Assembly: GCA_903932385.1 (NCBI GenBank)
Contig: CAIZGA010000271.1
Coordinates: 1-5,941 of the forward strand
DNA length: 5,941 nt
Direction of reading: 5' to 3'
DNA from: an uncultured Acidobacteriota bacterium
GTDB taxonomy: Bacteria > Acidobacteriota > Terriglobia > Terriglobales > Acidobacteriaceae
The position numbers and the translations under genes were made by a program. The notes beneath the pieces were generated by a model, which saw nothing but the letters and a program-made list of their open reading frames with translations, was not told the origin of the DNA and made no database searches. Each line of letters opens with the position of its first letter. The first letter of the stretch is position 1. Positions 1 through 5,421 of this stretch are shown here, piece by piece.

Positions 1-419
1 ATCAGGCTGGGTGCCGTGTCCAGATACAGCGCCGTGTAGCCGCGCTTGCGCGCTTCGTCCAGCACCCGCTGCGACAGCAGCTCGCCGATGCGCTGCCCGC
101 GAAATCCCGGCCGCACCCACAGCCGCTTCAGCTCGCCGGCGCGTTCGTCAGGATATGCTGCCTGCATGGCCGCCGACCGCACCGGTGCCAGCGGCTTCAG
201 AGCAACAACACCGGCTGGCTCGCCATCAGCCTCCGCCAGCAGGATCACTCCCGTCGGCTCCTGGTACGGTGCAGGCAGGGAAGCCATTTCTTTTTCGTAG
301 CTCTCGAGACAGATGTGTTCCGAGCCGACCGACTCATTCAGATACGCCGCATACTCACGCAGCAGAGCGCGTGCAGTGTCAATGTCCTCTGCACTCACGG
401 CTTCGCTAATGGTCACCAT
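1..419 (-). CDS. GNAT-family N-acetyltransferase (3' end beyond left edge)
   Basis: Reading the minus strand from ATG at 419-417 gives 139 open codons to the window edge, starting MVTISEAVSAEDIDTARALL. The fold order is that of a GNAT acetyltransferase, which moves an acetyl group from acetyl-CoA to an amine. There is an N-terminal helix pair (about 8-48), strands around 57-76 (GVILLAEADGEPAGVVAL), then the motif A segment ELKRLWVRP (96-104) followed by the CoA pyrophosphate loop RGQRIG (107-112). Arg110 stands where the first Gly of the usual Q/R-x-x-G-x-G is common, a variant seen in the family. The start is supported by AGGGA seven bases upstream (431-427). The gene follows fabG by 52 bases on the same strand and is probably co-transcribed with it. 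The substrate cannot be told; the C-terminal part lies outside the window. Confidence 0.87.
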   Translation of the reverse strand, partial: MVTISEAVSAEDIDTARALLREYAAYLNESVGSEHICLESYEKEMASLPAPYQEPTGVILLAEADGEPAGVVALKPLAPVRSAAMQAAYPDERAGELKRLWVRPGFRGQRIGELLSQRVLDEARKRGYTALYLDTAPSL

Positions 420-471
420 TTTCGTTTCCCTATGTAATTGCGCCGAAGGCGCGCCCACCTGAACGGTGAGT

Positions 472-1218
472 TCAGCCCATGTACATGCCGCCGTTCACGT
501 CCAGCACGTGACCGGTAATATATCCTGCCTCTTCGCTCGCCAGAAAAACCGCCGCGTGCGCAATGTCGGCATCGCTGCCCGCGCGCGCCAGCGGCACATT
601 CACCAGCATCGACTCGCGCTGCTTCTCGTCCAGCACCGCCGTCATCGCCGTCTCAATGTATCCCGGCGCAATCGCGTTCACCGTAATCGCGCGGCTGGCC
701 AGTTCGCGCGCCAGCGACTTCGTCAATCCAATCAGCCCGGCCTTCGACGCGGCATAATTCGCCTGTCCCGCCTGGCCAATCTCGCCCACCACGCTGGTAA
801 TGTTGATCACCCGTCCCCACCGCGCCTTCAGCAACGCCGATGAAAACGCCTGCGTCAGCAGAAACGCACCCGTCAGGTTCGTGTTCAGCACGTCATCCCA
901 CGCGCTGCGCTGCATCCGCAGAAACAAACCGTCTTTGGTGATGCCGGCGTTGTTCACCAGAATCTCCACCTTGCCAAAATGCGCCAGGATGGCCTTCGCC
1001 GTCGTCTTGATGCTTTCCTCATTGCTGATGTCCAGCGCAAACGGCGCAGCGGTCCCGCCAAACGCGGCAATCTCCGCGGCCACTTCGGCCAGCTTGGCTT
1101 CATTGCGCGCGGCCAATGCCACCTGTGCTCCGGCGCGGGCCAGTTCCATTGCGCAGGCGCGGCCAATGCCCTGTGAGGCTCCCGTCACGACAGCGACACG
1201 TCCAGTTAAATTCGGCAT
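472..1218 (-). CDS. fabG: 3-oxoacyl-[acyl-carrier-protein] reductase FabG
   Basis: This 248-residue short-chain dehydrogenase matches FabG along its whole length. FabG performs the NADPH-dependent reduction of 3-oxoacyl-ACP in the cytosolic type II fatty acid cycle. Visible motifs are the nucleotide loop TGASQGIG (12-19), D63 for adenine contact, NNAG (89-92), and the catalytic tetrad N114, S142, Y155 and K159 in the context QANYAASKAGLIG. VNAIAPGYIETAMT (180-193) and the C-terminal GGMYM are typical of FabG rather than other SDRs. R133 and R176 align with the two arginines that dock ACP in E. coli FabG (R129, R172; offset four residues). Start ATG 1218-1216 has GAGGGAG ten bases upstream (1235-1229). 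No other fab genes are next to it; its partner is the GNAT gene downstream. A paralogous acetoacetyl-CoA reductase role is possible but less likely. Confidence 0.95.
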   Translation of the reverse strand: MPNLTGRVAVVTGASQGIGRACAMELARAGAQVALAARNEAKLAEVAAEIAAFGGTAAPFALDISNEESIKTTAKAILAHFGKVEILVNNAGITKDGLFLRMQRSAWDDVLNTNLTGAFLLTQAFSSALLKARWGRVINITSVVGEIGQAGQANYAASKAGLIGLTKSLARELASRAITVNAIAPGYIETAMTAVLDEKQRESMLVNVPLARAGSDADIAHAAVFLASEEAGYITGHVLDVNGGMYMG

Positions 1219-1302
1219 ATCTGACTTGCTCCCTCTTGTGGCTTTTTGCGCAGCAGCACGCAGGCTGCCGCTGCCAATCTATTATGTTGCAGGACAGGTG
1301 AA

Positions 1303-1308
1303 ATTATA
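1303..1308 (-). promoter_or_regulatory. Candidate fabG -10 box (TATAAT)
   Basis: The minus strand reads CCGTATAATTTCACC, a perfect sigma-70-type -10 hexamer about 85 bases before the fabG start codon. It predicts a leader of roughly 75-80 bases. The -35 at normal spacing is poor (GCCGGT at 17 bases), and there is no TGn extension, so an activator may be needed. The call rests on the hexamer and its position only. Confidence 0.45.
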
Positions 1309-1373
1309 CGGAACTTGCCGCCTCTACCGGCAGCCAACTGCCTTTTCCACCCCCGCAAGTGTATAAATTGTGC

Positions 1374-1387
1374 GTGACACGTATCAC
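1374..1387. promoter_or_regulatory. GTGA-N6-TCAC dyad, candidate CRP/FNR-family operator
   Basis: The sequence GTGACACGTATCAC is a 14-base dyad with 12 symmetric positions. Its half-sites and six-base spacing are those bound by CRP-type regulators (TGTGA-N6-TCACA), though the outermost T and A are not both present. Its centre is about 84 bases upstream of the predicted fabG start point, and it directly follows the rightward TATAAA at 1362-1367. It could therefore activate one direction and block the other. The regulator itself is not in the window. Confidence 0.35.
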
Positions 1388-1422
1388 TGCACACACTGCC
1401 AATCAATGACCTAATAATAGAT

Positions 1423-1435
1423 GGCCGTGTCGGCC
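1423..1435 (+). other. Leader hairpin GGCCG-TGT-CGGCC
   Basis: A perfect five-base-pair G+C stem with a three-base loop lies about 120 bases before the SRPBCC start codon, followed directly by a C run and a second CGGCC. ATGG at 1421-1424 could instead pair with CCAT at 1445-1448, giving an alternative longer fold. A second hairpin, TGCTG/CAGCA, sits at 1471-1485. No U-tract follows either one, so neither is a plain intrinsic terminator. They may shape the mRNA leader or be chance G+C stems. Confidence 0.25.
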
Positions 1436-1552
1436 CCCCGGCCTCCATGCCGTTGTACGCTGAGTTGTAGTGCTGTGCGGCAGCAGGCAAGTAGAGGTCA
1501 GTTTTCAGGTCTGCATTTGTTTCTAAATCTGTCTTACGAGGGATTGGTGATT

Positions 1553-2116
1553 ATGGGTAGCAGGGAAACTGTTGAGGTTCATGAAATTGCGGTCAAGAAA
1601 GGCACACACGGCTGGCTCGGCATTCTCGCCGCTCTCTTCGCCCGCGGCGGCCAACGGGAAACCGTCGTCACCAAGCTCCACTTCAACACCACCGCGCAAA
1701 CCGTCTGGGACGGCATCCGCTTCTACGAAGAAATTCCCATTGAGCCGACCTTTCTCCTCCGCCTCTGCATCCCGTACCCTCTGCGTTCTGAAGGCAAAAA
1801 GACCGGCCCCGGATCCAAAGTCATGTGCATCTACAACGGCGGCGACCTGGTCAAAGAAATCACCTCCATTGACCCGCCACGCCTCATGACCTTTGAAGTC
1901 CACAACCAGTCGCTGGGTATGGAAAGCTGCGTCGTCGCTCAGGGTGGATCGTATGAGATTGTCCCCACCGCCAACGGTGTCGACGTTCTGCTCACCACCA
2001 ACTATCTCGGCTTCCTCCATCCACGTTTTTTCTTCCGCCCCTTTGAGCGTTTCATGACCCATCAGCTCCACCTGCACATCCTCAAGGGCATGAAGAAAAT
2101 TCTCTTCCCGGCATAA
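1553..2116 (+). CDS. SRPBCC/START-like domain protein
   Basis: The product is 187 residues with no signal peptide and no clear membrane helix. The central part has the pattern of the SRPBCC (START/polyketide-cyclase-like) fold, which makes a deep pocket for hydrophobic ligands. Strand TKLHFNTTAQTVWDGI (40-55) resembles the opening strand and helix where these proteins read 'v..p...vw..l'. GSKVMCIYNGGDLVKEITSIDPPRLMTFEV (87-116) matches the 'G....' strand and 'v...dpprrl.fev' turn, and GGSYEIVPTANGVDVLLTTNYLG (131-153) the next hairpin. The long last helix is HPRFFFRPFERFMTHQLHLHILKGMKKIL (156-184). The start at 1553 is chosen because GAGGGA lies nine bases upstream and the domain-like sequence begins there. 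The stop TAA overlaps the next ATG by one base (TAATG). A lipid-binding or lipid-handling role is inferred from fold and neighbours; no catalytic residue can be assigned. Confidence 0.75.
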   Translation: MGSRETVEVHEIAVKKGTHGWLGILAALFARGGQRETVVTKLHFNTTAQTVWDGIRFYEEIPIEPTFLLRLCIPYPLRSEGKKTGPGSKVMCIYNGGDLVKEITSIDPPRLMTFEVHNQSLGMESCVVAQGGSYEIVPTANGVDVLLTTNYLGFLHPRFFFRPFERFMTHQLHLHILKGMKKILFPA

Positions 2117-2571
2117 TGGATTCATCACTCGCGAGTGCCTTCGCGACAACTATTTTGGAGTCTCCCGTGCATAACATCGCCATCAGCCTGCCGCCGCTGT
2201 TGCTTCTTCGCATCAGCGTGGCCGCTGTCTGGATGTATGAAGGTCTGTGGTGCAAGCTGCTCGGCGGCGTGCGTTCGCAACTCGAAGTCGTCACCGCGGT
2301 GCCGCGTTTCGGCGCGCGTTTCGGTGCCACCTTCATCTTCCTCCTCGGCATCGTAGAGTCGCTGCTCGCTCTCTGGGTCCTCGCCGGCTGCCTGCCCGGC
2401 ACCTGCGCCGTCGTGCAGACCGTTCTGCTCGTCACCCTTAACATCAACGGCCTGCTCTGGGCGCGTCATCTCATTCATGACCCTCCGGGCATGGTCGTGA
2501 AAAACGCCGCCTTCCTGCTGCTCGCCTGGGTCGTCGGCACCGGCCCCGCCGGTATGGGTGCCCGCTGGTGA
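2116..2571 (+). CDS. DoxX-like family integral membrane protein
   Basis: A 151-residue membrane protein with four predicted helices at about 27-44, 70-92, 97-114 and 128-142. It carries marks of the small DoxX-like family: LLLRISVAAVWMYEGLWCKLL (29-49) in helix 1, GIVESLLALWVLAG (78-91) in helix 2, and HDPPGMVVKNAAFLLLAW (121-138) before helix 4. The biochemical role of the family is not settled. The ATG at 2116 overlaps the preceding stop (TAATG) and would be translationally coupled, but it has no Shine-Dalgarno. An in-frame GTG at 2167 has GGAG six bases upstream and would give 134 residues without losing any helix, so it is a serious alternative. The stop overlaps the next gene's GTG by four bases (GTGA). 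Likely partner of the flanking lipid-type genes in the inner membrane. Confidence 0.82.
   Translation: MDSSLASAFATTILESPVHNIAISLPPLLLLRISVAAVWMYEGLWCKLLGGVRSQLEVVTAVPRFGARFGATFIFLLGIVESLLALWVLAGCLPGTCAVVQTVLLVTLNINGLLWARHLIHDPPGMVVKNAAFLLLAWVVGTGPAGMGARW
2126..2137. repeat. 12-base perfect palindrome CACTCGCGAGTG
   Basis: A perfect self-complementary 12-mer lies between the SRPBCC stop and the alternative GTG start of the DoxX-like gene. If that gene starts at 2167, the palindrome is in a short spacer and could act as an mRNA hairpin or protein site. If it starts at 2116, it is inside codons 4-8. No function can be assigned. Confidence 0.3.
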
Positions 2572-3524
2572 CCTTGCACTCCGCCGTCCCGGAAACTCCC
2601 GTGCCGGAAACTGCATGGCAGGCTGGCCGGCTCGATGCCGCTCTCGCTCCCAAAAAGCAGCAGCCGCGCCGCATCCTCTTCGGCCAGATGTACGAGGACC
2701 CGCGCATCGAACTCGCCGCCTTTGAAGGCCGCCGCCGCGTCTTCTGCATCTCCTCGGCCGGCAGCACTGCCTTTCATCTCGCCGCCAAGCGAGACGGCAC
2801 CGAGCACGACGTTGTCGCCTGCGACATCAACCCCGTGCAGCTCGACTACGCCCGCTCCCGCGTCGACGGCGCCGCCAAAGTCACCGGCGATGCCGAACGC
2901 GCGATGAACTTCGCCCGCGCCTTCATGCCGCTCGTCGGCTGGAGCCGCAAACGCCTCGACGAATTCTTCCAGCTCTCTGACACCACGCAGCAGATGGAGT
3001 TCTGGCACCGCCATTTCGATACCCGCCGCTTCCGTACCGCGTTTGACACGCTGCTCTCTTTCCGTCTGCTGCGCGCCGTCTACTCCCCGAAATTTTTGTC
3101 CTTCCTCCCCACCAACTTCGGAGAAGTCATGCGTCACCGCTGGGAACGCGGCTTCGCCCTGCATCCCAACTCCGACAATCCCTACGCCCGCGCGCTTCTC
3201 CTCGGCGAACAAATTGAAGAACCACTCACCGCCGCCGCCAATGTCGAATTCGTTCTCGGCGATGCTGCCTCGTACCTCGAGTCCTGCCTGCCCGGCGAAT
3301 TCGAGGCCTTCACTCTCTCCAACATTCTCGATGGGGCCGAGCCGGCCTATCGCCAGCGCCTCGCCGCCGCCGTCCGCCATGCCGCCGCCCCGGGTGCCGT
3401 CGCCGTTCTCCGCAGCTTTGCCGAACCGCCCGCCTGGCTCACCAACAACCACGCCGCCCGCGACCGCTCCCTCCTCTGGGGCGTCGTCGAACTTCGCCGC
3501 GCCGACGAGATTGAATCGCTGTAG
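2568..3524 (+). CDS. DUF3419/BtaA-like SAM 3-amino-3-carboxypropyl transferase
   Basis: This 318-residue protein resembles BtaA, the enzyme that moves the 3-amino-3-carboxypropyl group of S-adenosylmethionine onto diacylglycerol, the first step of betaine lipid (DGTS) synthesis. The N-terminal signature LFGQMYEDPRIE (37-48) parallels the 'W/YEDPR' segment of BtaA. It is followed by a Rossmann SAM site: RVFCISSAGSTAFHLA (57-72), the acidic strand end VVACDINPVQLDYAR (82-96), then NVEFVLGDAASYL (225-237) and FTLSNILDG (248-256). Known bacterial BtaA proteins are nearer 400 residues, so this one is short. The GTG start overlaps the DoxX-like stop by four bases, and no in-frame ATG occurs before the conserved motif. 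No BtaB-type N-methyltransferase is next door. The fold and SAM use are likely; the lipid acceptor is inferred from family. The end of the gene is duplicated in tandem. Confidence 0.8.
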   Translation: MTLHSAVPETPVPETAWQAGRLDAALAPKKQQPRRILFGQMYEDPRIELAAFEGRRRVFCISSAGSTAFHLAAKRDGTEHDVVACDINPVQLDYARSRVDGAAKVTGDAERAMNFARAFMPLVGWSRKRLDEFFQLSDTTQQMEFWHRHFDTRRFRTAFDTLLSFRLLRAVYSPKFLSFLPTNFGEVMRHRWERGFALHPNSDNPYARALLLGEQIEEPLTAAANVEFVLGDAASYLESCLPGEFEAFTLSNILDGAEPAYRQRLAAAVRHAAAPGAVAVLRSFAEPPAWLTNNHAARDRSLLWGVVELRRADEIESL

Positions 3525-3544
3525 ACGAAATTGAGTCCCTGTAA
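3504..3544 (+). repeat. Tandem copy of the gene's last six codons plus stop
   Basis: The final codons of the BtaA-like gene (D-E-I-E-S-L-stop, 3504-3524) are followed at once by a second stretch (3524-3544) that also reads D-E-I-E-S-L-stop in its own frame, shifted by a 20-base period. The two copies differ at four bases, and all four are synonymous third positions: GAG/GAA, GAA/GAG, TCG/TCC and TAG/TAA. The final G of the first stop is also the first base of the second copy. Only the first copy is translated as part of the gene. Confidence 0.8.
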
Positions 3545-3584
3545 CTTTTCCCTAAGCCGCTTCTAATCTTCCTCACATCTTTGC

Positions 3585-3621
3585 GGATGCACGGATGCCC
3601 CATGCATCCCGCATGGCATCC
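3585..3621 (+). promoter_or_regulatory. Alternative hairpins over the glycosyltransferase start
   Basis: Two copies of GGATGC (3585-3590 and 3593-3598) face two copies of GCATCC (3604-3609 and 3616-3621). The second GGATGC, which contains the ATG at 3595, can form a six-base-pair stem with 3604-3609 around the loop CCCAT. The first copy can compete through GCGGATGC against GCATCCCGC with one bulged base. No good Shine-Dalgarno precedes the ATG. The start may therefore be weak or controlled by folding. Only the pairing is seen; regulation is inferred. Confidence 0.35.
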
Positions 3622-5421
3622 ACTTCCATTCCCGTTACAGAAATCCCGCCGCCCGCGCAGCAGTCAACCTTGCCGGATGCCAACCTTCTCGCCGCGCGCC
3701 AAGCCTGGGCCGAAGGCAATCGCCACTTCGCCGAAAAGAATTTCCCCGCCGCTTCCATCGCCTACGCCCGCGGCCTGCAACACGCGCCGCATCAGGCGCC
3801 GCTCTGGTTTGCCATCGGGGCCGCCGCGTCCAGCCAGCATCAATCCCGCCAGGCCATCGCCGCTTTTCTCAAAGCGCTGTCGCTGCAGCCAACATTTCCT
3901 GAAGCTCTTCTCAGCCTCGGGAATGAGCTGTACCACTCCGGCAATTTTCTCGGCGCTGCCTCCACCTATCTTCGCGCCATCGCCCAGCGTCCGCGTTACG
4001 CCAAGGCGCACTGCAATCTCGGCAACGCGCTCAGCGGCCTGCGCAAATTTCGCGAGGCCCTCAACTGCTATCGCATCGCCCTCAAATATTCCCCGCGCCT
4101 CATGGCCGCCCATCACAACATGGGCAACGCTCTGCTCAAGCTGCACAGCTACGCGCAGGCCGAACAATGTTTTCGCAACGCGCTCCACTTCCATCCAGAC
4201 TCAGCCCAGTTACACAACAGCCTCGGCAACGCTCTGCTCAAGCAGGAAAAATTTCAGCAGGCTGAAGCCAGCTATCGCCGCGCCGTCACCATCGACCCCA
4301 ACTACTCCGCCGCGCACACCAACCTCGCCAATGCTCTGCTCGACCTCCGCCGCTTTGCCGAGATGGACCACCACTATCGCCGCGCCATTCAGCTCGACCC
4401 CGTCAGCGCGGGCGGCCAATACAACCTCGCCCTCGCCTGCCTGCGCGCCGGCAACTTTGCAGAAGGCTGGCAGCGTTACCACTGGCGCTGGCAATTCCGC
4501 GACCTCAACATGCAGCCGCGCAATTTCCCCCAGCCGCAACTCACGCGGGAAATTCTTCTCGCCGACAATCTCACCGGCAAAACCATCCTCCTCCACGCCG
4601 AGCAGGGAATGGGAGACACGCTGCAATTTGTCCGCTACCTTCCGCTCCTCGCCGCCCACGGAGTCAACATCATTCTTGAAGTTCAGCCGCGTCTGCTGCC
4701 GCTGCTCTCTGCGGAAGAAAATTCCCGCGCCCTCGGGGCCTCGCTCGTTCTCGCCAAAGGTTCCTCGCTGCCGCACTTCGATCTCCACTGCCCGCTCATG
4801 TCGCTGCCCGCCGTCTTCGCCACCACGCTGCAGAATCTTCCCGCCGCCACGCCCTACCTCCACGCGCCCGCGTCACGCATCGCCGCCGCCTGGAAAAAAT
4901 TCCCCCGCACCCACGCCCTTCGCATCGGCCTCAACTGGCAGGGCAATCTGCAATCGCGCAGCAACCTTCGCCGCTCCACCACGCTGCAAACTTTTCTTCC
5001 GCTGCTGCAAATTCACGGCGCGCAATTTTTCTCCCTCCAGCATGGTGCCGACGCCGGTCAAATTCACGCCGCCTGCCTCACCGACGCCTGTTCCACCGAC
5101 GCATCCTTCGCCGATGCCGCCGCCGTTATCGCCACCCTCGACCTCGTCATCACCATCGATACTTCCATCGCGCACCTCGCCGCCGCCATGCATCGCCCCA
5201 CGTGGATCCTCCTCCCATACCGCGCCGACTGGCGTTGGATGGAAGACGCCACCCGCACGCCCTGGTATCCCACCGCGCAGCTCTACCGCCAGCCCGCGCC
5301 CAACGCGTGGCCCGACCTTCTCAAAATTGTTCATCACGATTTGCAGCAGAAAATCTACGCCGGCAGCGGATCCATCGCCGTCTGCGGAGACCATAGATAC
5401 ACCACCAGCTCGCGCGTGTAG
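3595..5421 (+). CDS. TPR-repeat protein with GT9-like glycosyltransferase domain
   Basis: The 608-residue product has two parts. Residues 30-303 hold about eight tetratricopeptide repeats in strict register: the helix-ending Pro recurs at 65, 99, 133, 167, 201, 235 and 269, exactly 34 apart, with repeated (H)xNLGNALL and Y/F-R-x-A-L signatures. The last repeat ends EGWQRYHWRWQFR (290-302). Residues about 328-590 form a GT-B type domain like the heptosyltransferase family GT9: HAEQGMGDTLQFVRYLPLL (334-352), RIGLNWQGN (443-451), FFSLQHG (478-484) and DLVITIDTSIAHLAAAMHRPTW (516-537), then LLPYRADWRW. It probably transfers a sugar to a protein or envelope glycan; donor and acceptor are unknown. 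No signal peptide is seen. ATG 3595 is used; ATG 3613 is also in frame. There are 70 bases between the upstream gene and this one and no clear terminator. The last 67 bases overlap the convergent DUF2071 gene. Confidence 0.9.
   Translation: MPHASRMASTSIPVTEIPPPAQQSTLPDANLLAARQAWAEGNRHFAEKNFPAASIAYARGLQHAPHQAPLWFAIGAAASSQHQSRQAIAAFLKALSLQPTFPEALLSLGNELYHSGNFLGAASTYLRAIAQRPRYAKAHCNLGNALSGLRKFREALNCYRIALKYSPRLMAAHHNMGNALLKLHSYAQAEQCFRNALHFHPDSAQLHNSLGNALLKQEKFQQAEASYRRAVTIDPNYSAAHTNLANALLDLRRFAEMDHHYRRAIQLDPVSAGGQYNLALACLRAGNFAEGWQRYHWRWQFRDLNMQPRNFPQPQLTREILLADNLTGKTILLHAEQGMGDTLQFVRYLPLLAAHGVNIILEVQPRLLPLLSAEENSRALGASLVLAKGSSLPHFDLHCPLMSLPAVFATTLQNLPAATPYLHAPASRIAAAWKKFPRTHALRIGLNWQGNLQSRSNLRRSTTLQTFLPLLQIHGAQFFSLQHGADAGQIHAACLTDACSTDASFADAAAVIATLDLVITIDTSIAHLAAAMHRPTWILLPYRADWRWMEDATRTPWYPTAQLYRQPAPNAWPDLLKIVHHDLQQKIYAGSGSIAVCGDHRYTTSSRV
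4021..4344 (+). repeat. 102-base periodic repeat encoding TPR units
   Basis: DNA-level similarity between successive TPR units is visible at a 102-base period (34 codons). The 18-mer GGCAACGCTCTGCTCAAG occurs identically at 4123-4140 and 4225-4242, with diverged forms at 4021 and 4327. This points to fairly recent duplication, or gene conversion, among the central repeats, and it is a place where repeat number could vary between strains. Confidence 0.65.

Larger units (their letters stand above)
1219..1552. promoter_or_regulatory. Divergent control region between fabG and the SRPBCC operon
   Basis: This 334-base stretch without a credible gene is more A+T-rich than its flanks around 1290-1420. 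It must hold the promoters for fabG (leftward) and the SRPBCC-DoxX-BtaA-like operon (rightward). Seen here are TATAAT facing left at 1308-1303, TATAAA facing right at 1362-1367 (no good -35 upstream), a GTGA-N6-TCAC dyad at 1374-1387, and hairpins at 1423-1435 and 1471-1485. The ribosome binding site GAGGGA (1538-1543) lies nine bases before the ATG at 1553. The rightward start point is unknown. The reading frame of the SRPBCC gene stays open back to 1421, but that extension has no ribosome site and a non-protein-like composition. Confidence 0.7.

Noticed and set aside
11..409. Plus-strand open frame over the left edge
   Set aside because: It is low-complexity Ala/Pro/Arg sequence opposite the GNAT gene, whose motifs are clear on the minus strand.
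440..452. Hairpin GCGCC-GAA-GGCGC between fabG and the GNAT gene, as a terminator
   Set aside because: The stem is only five base pairs and is not followed by a U-tract on the minus strand. The two genes are probably co-transcribed.
1421..1552. 44-codon upstream extension of the SRPBCC gene
   Set aside because: It has no ribosome site at the 1421 ATG and a Cys/Arg/Ser-rich unstructured sequence containing hairpins. A good GAGGGA site serves the ATG at 1553.
2475..3452. Long minus-strand open frame (325 codons) opposite the BtaA-like gene
   Set aside because: It is antisense to a gene with clear family motifs. Its Gly/Glu/Ala-rich composition is what the complement of C-ending codons gives, and it has no recognisable domain.
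3664..5394. Three consecutive minus-strand open frames opposite the TPR/glycosyltransferase gene
   Set aside because: They are Gly/Glu/Val-rich complements of C-rich codons with no motifs; composition shadows.
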